From contig WFQY01000368.1 in NCBI GenBank assembly GCA_015486815.1, positions 1-6,104 of the forward strand: a stretch of DNA of 6,104 nucleotides, given 5' to 3'. Below are positions 6,057 to 6,104 of this stretch, one piece after another. The position numbers and the translations under genes are program-made. The notes below the pieces were generated by a model. That model did no database searches. It saw only the letters and a list, made by a program, of their open reading frames with translations, and was not told the DNA's origin. The first letter of the stretch is position 1. Every line of letters starts with the position of its first letter. The DNA comes from Phycisphaerae bacterium (GTDB lineage: Bacteria; Planctomycetota; Phycisphaerae; JAAYCJ01).

Positions 6057-6104
6057 ATGGTACATATATTGACTTTCGATCCTATATATAAAGAGCGTAT
6101 ATGG
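6057..6104 (+). CDS. manA: Probable class I mannose-6-phosphate isomerase, first 16 codons only
   Basis: The visible peptide is MVHILTFDPIYKERIW, and the window ends in the middle of the gene. The pattern 'L-x-F-x-P-I-Y-K-E-x-I-W' at the very N-terminus is typical of type I phosphomannose isomerases, where it normally continues with GG and precedes the zinc-binding cupin core. That enzyme interconverts mannose 6-phosphate and fructose 6-phosphate, feeding GDP-mannose synthesis or mannose use. Only the N-terminal signature is seen; no metal ligands or catalytic residues lie within the window, so the call rests on this short match plus the good ribosome binding site. The gene has its own likely promoter and a hairpin-forming leader. 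Confidence 0.65.
   Translation, partial: MVHILTFDPIYKERIW

Overview
The window comes from a bacterial chromosome and carries ordinary housekeeping genes around one gene I do not recognise. On the minus strand, a dimer-type glycyl-tRNA synthetase gene (2576-3919) lies upstream of, and in the same direction as, a DNA gyrase subunit A gene (2449 down to the left edge, 3' end cut off). On the plus strand, diverging from the synthetase, is a 601-codon gene for a polytopic membrane protein with a large TPR-like C-terminal region (4149-5954). It is followed by the first 16 codons of what looks like a class I mannose-6-phosphate isomerase (6057 to the right edge).

The organism cannot be fixed from this window. 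The base composition looks moderate to AT-leaning, with frequent ATA (Ile) and CGA (Arg) codons. The two-subunit glycyl-tRNA synthetase argues against most Proteobacteria, which use the alpha2-beta2 enzyme. The membrane-plus-TPR protein with little recognisable homology would suit a deeply branching, poorly sampled phylum such as Planctomycetota, but that is only a weak guess. There is no sign of phage, insertion sequences, CRISPR, tRNA or rRNA.

Region by region: 1-2449 gyrA (minus, 816 codons visible). 2450-2575 gap with a small hairpin, a candidate extended -10 promoter and the gyrA ribosome binding site. 2576-3919 glycyl-tRNA synthetase (minus). 3920-4148 divergent control region with a heptamer array, a good synthetase promoter, a candidate promoter for the membrane protein gene and a duplicated 13-mer. 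4149-5954 membrane/TPR protein (plus). 5955-6056 gap with a very good promoter, a second heptamer array able to fold into a hairpin, and a strong ribosome binding site. 6057-6104 start of the isomerase gene. No gene-free stretch exceeds 300 bases.

The most interesting signal is not a protein. The two heptamer arrays, in separate gaps and on opposite strands, become the same element when each is read in the direction of the gene it precedes. About 23 of 28 positions match, including an exact 13-mer (TTAGTCCTTAGCT). Each begins at or just after a predicted -10 box, so both would form the beginning of the transcript. This could be a shared leader or operator, or a dispersed intergenic repeat that happens to sit there.
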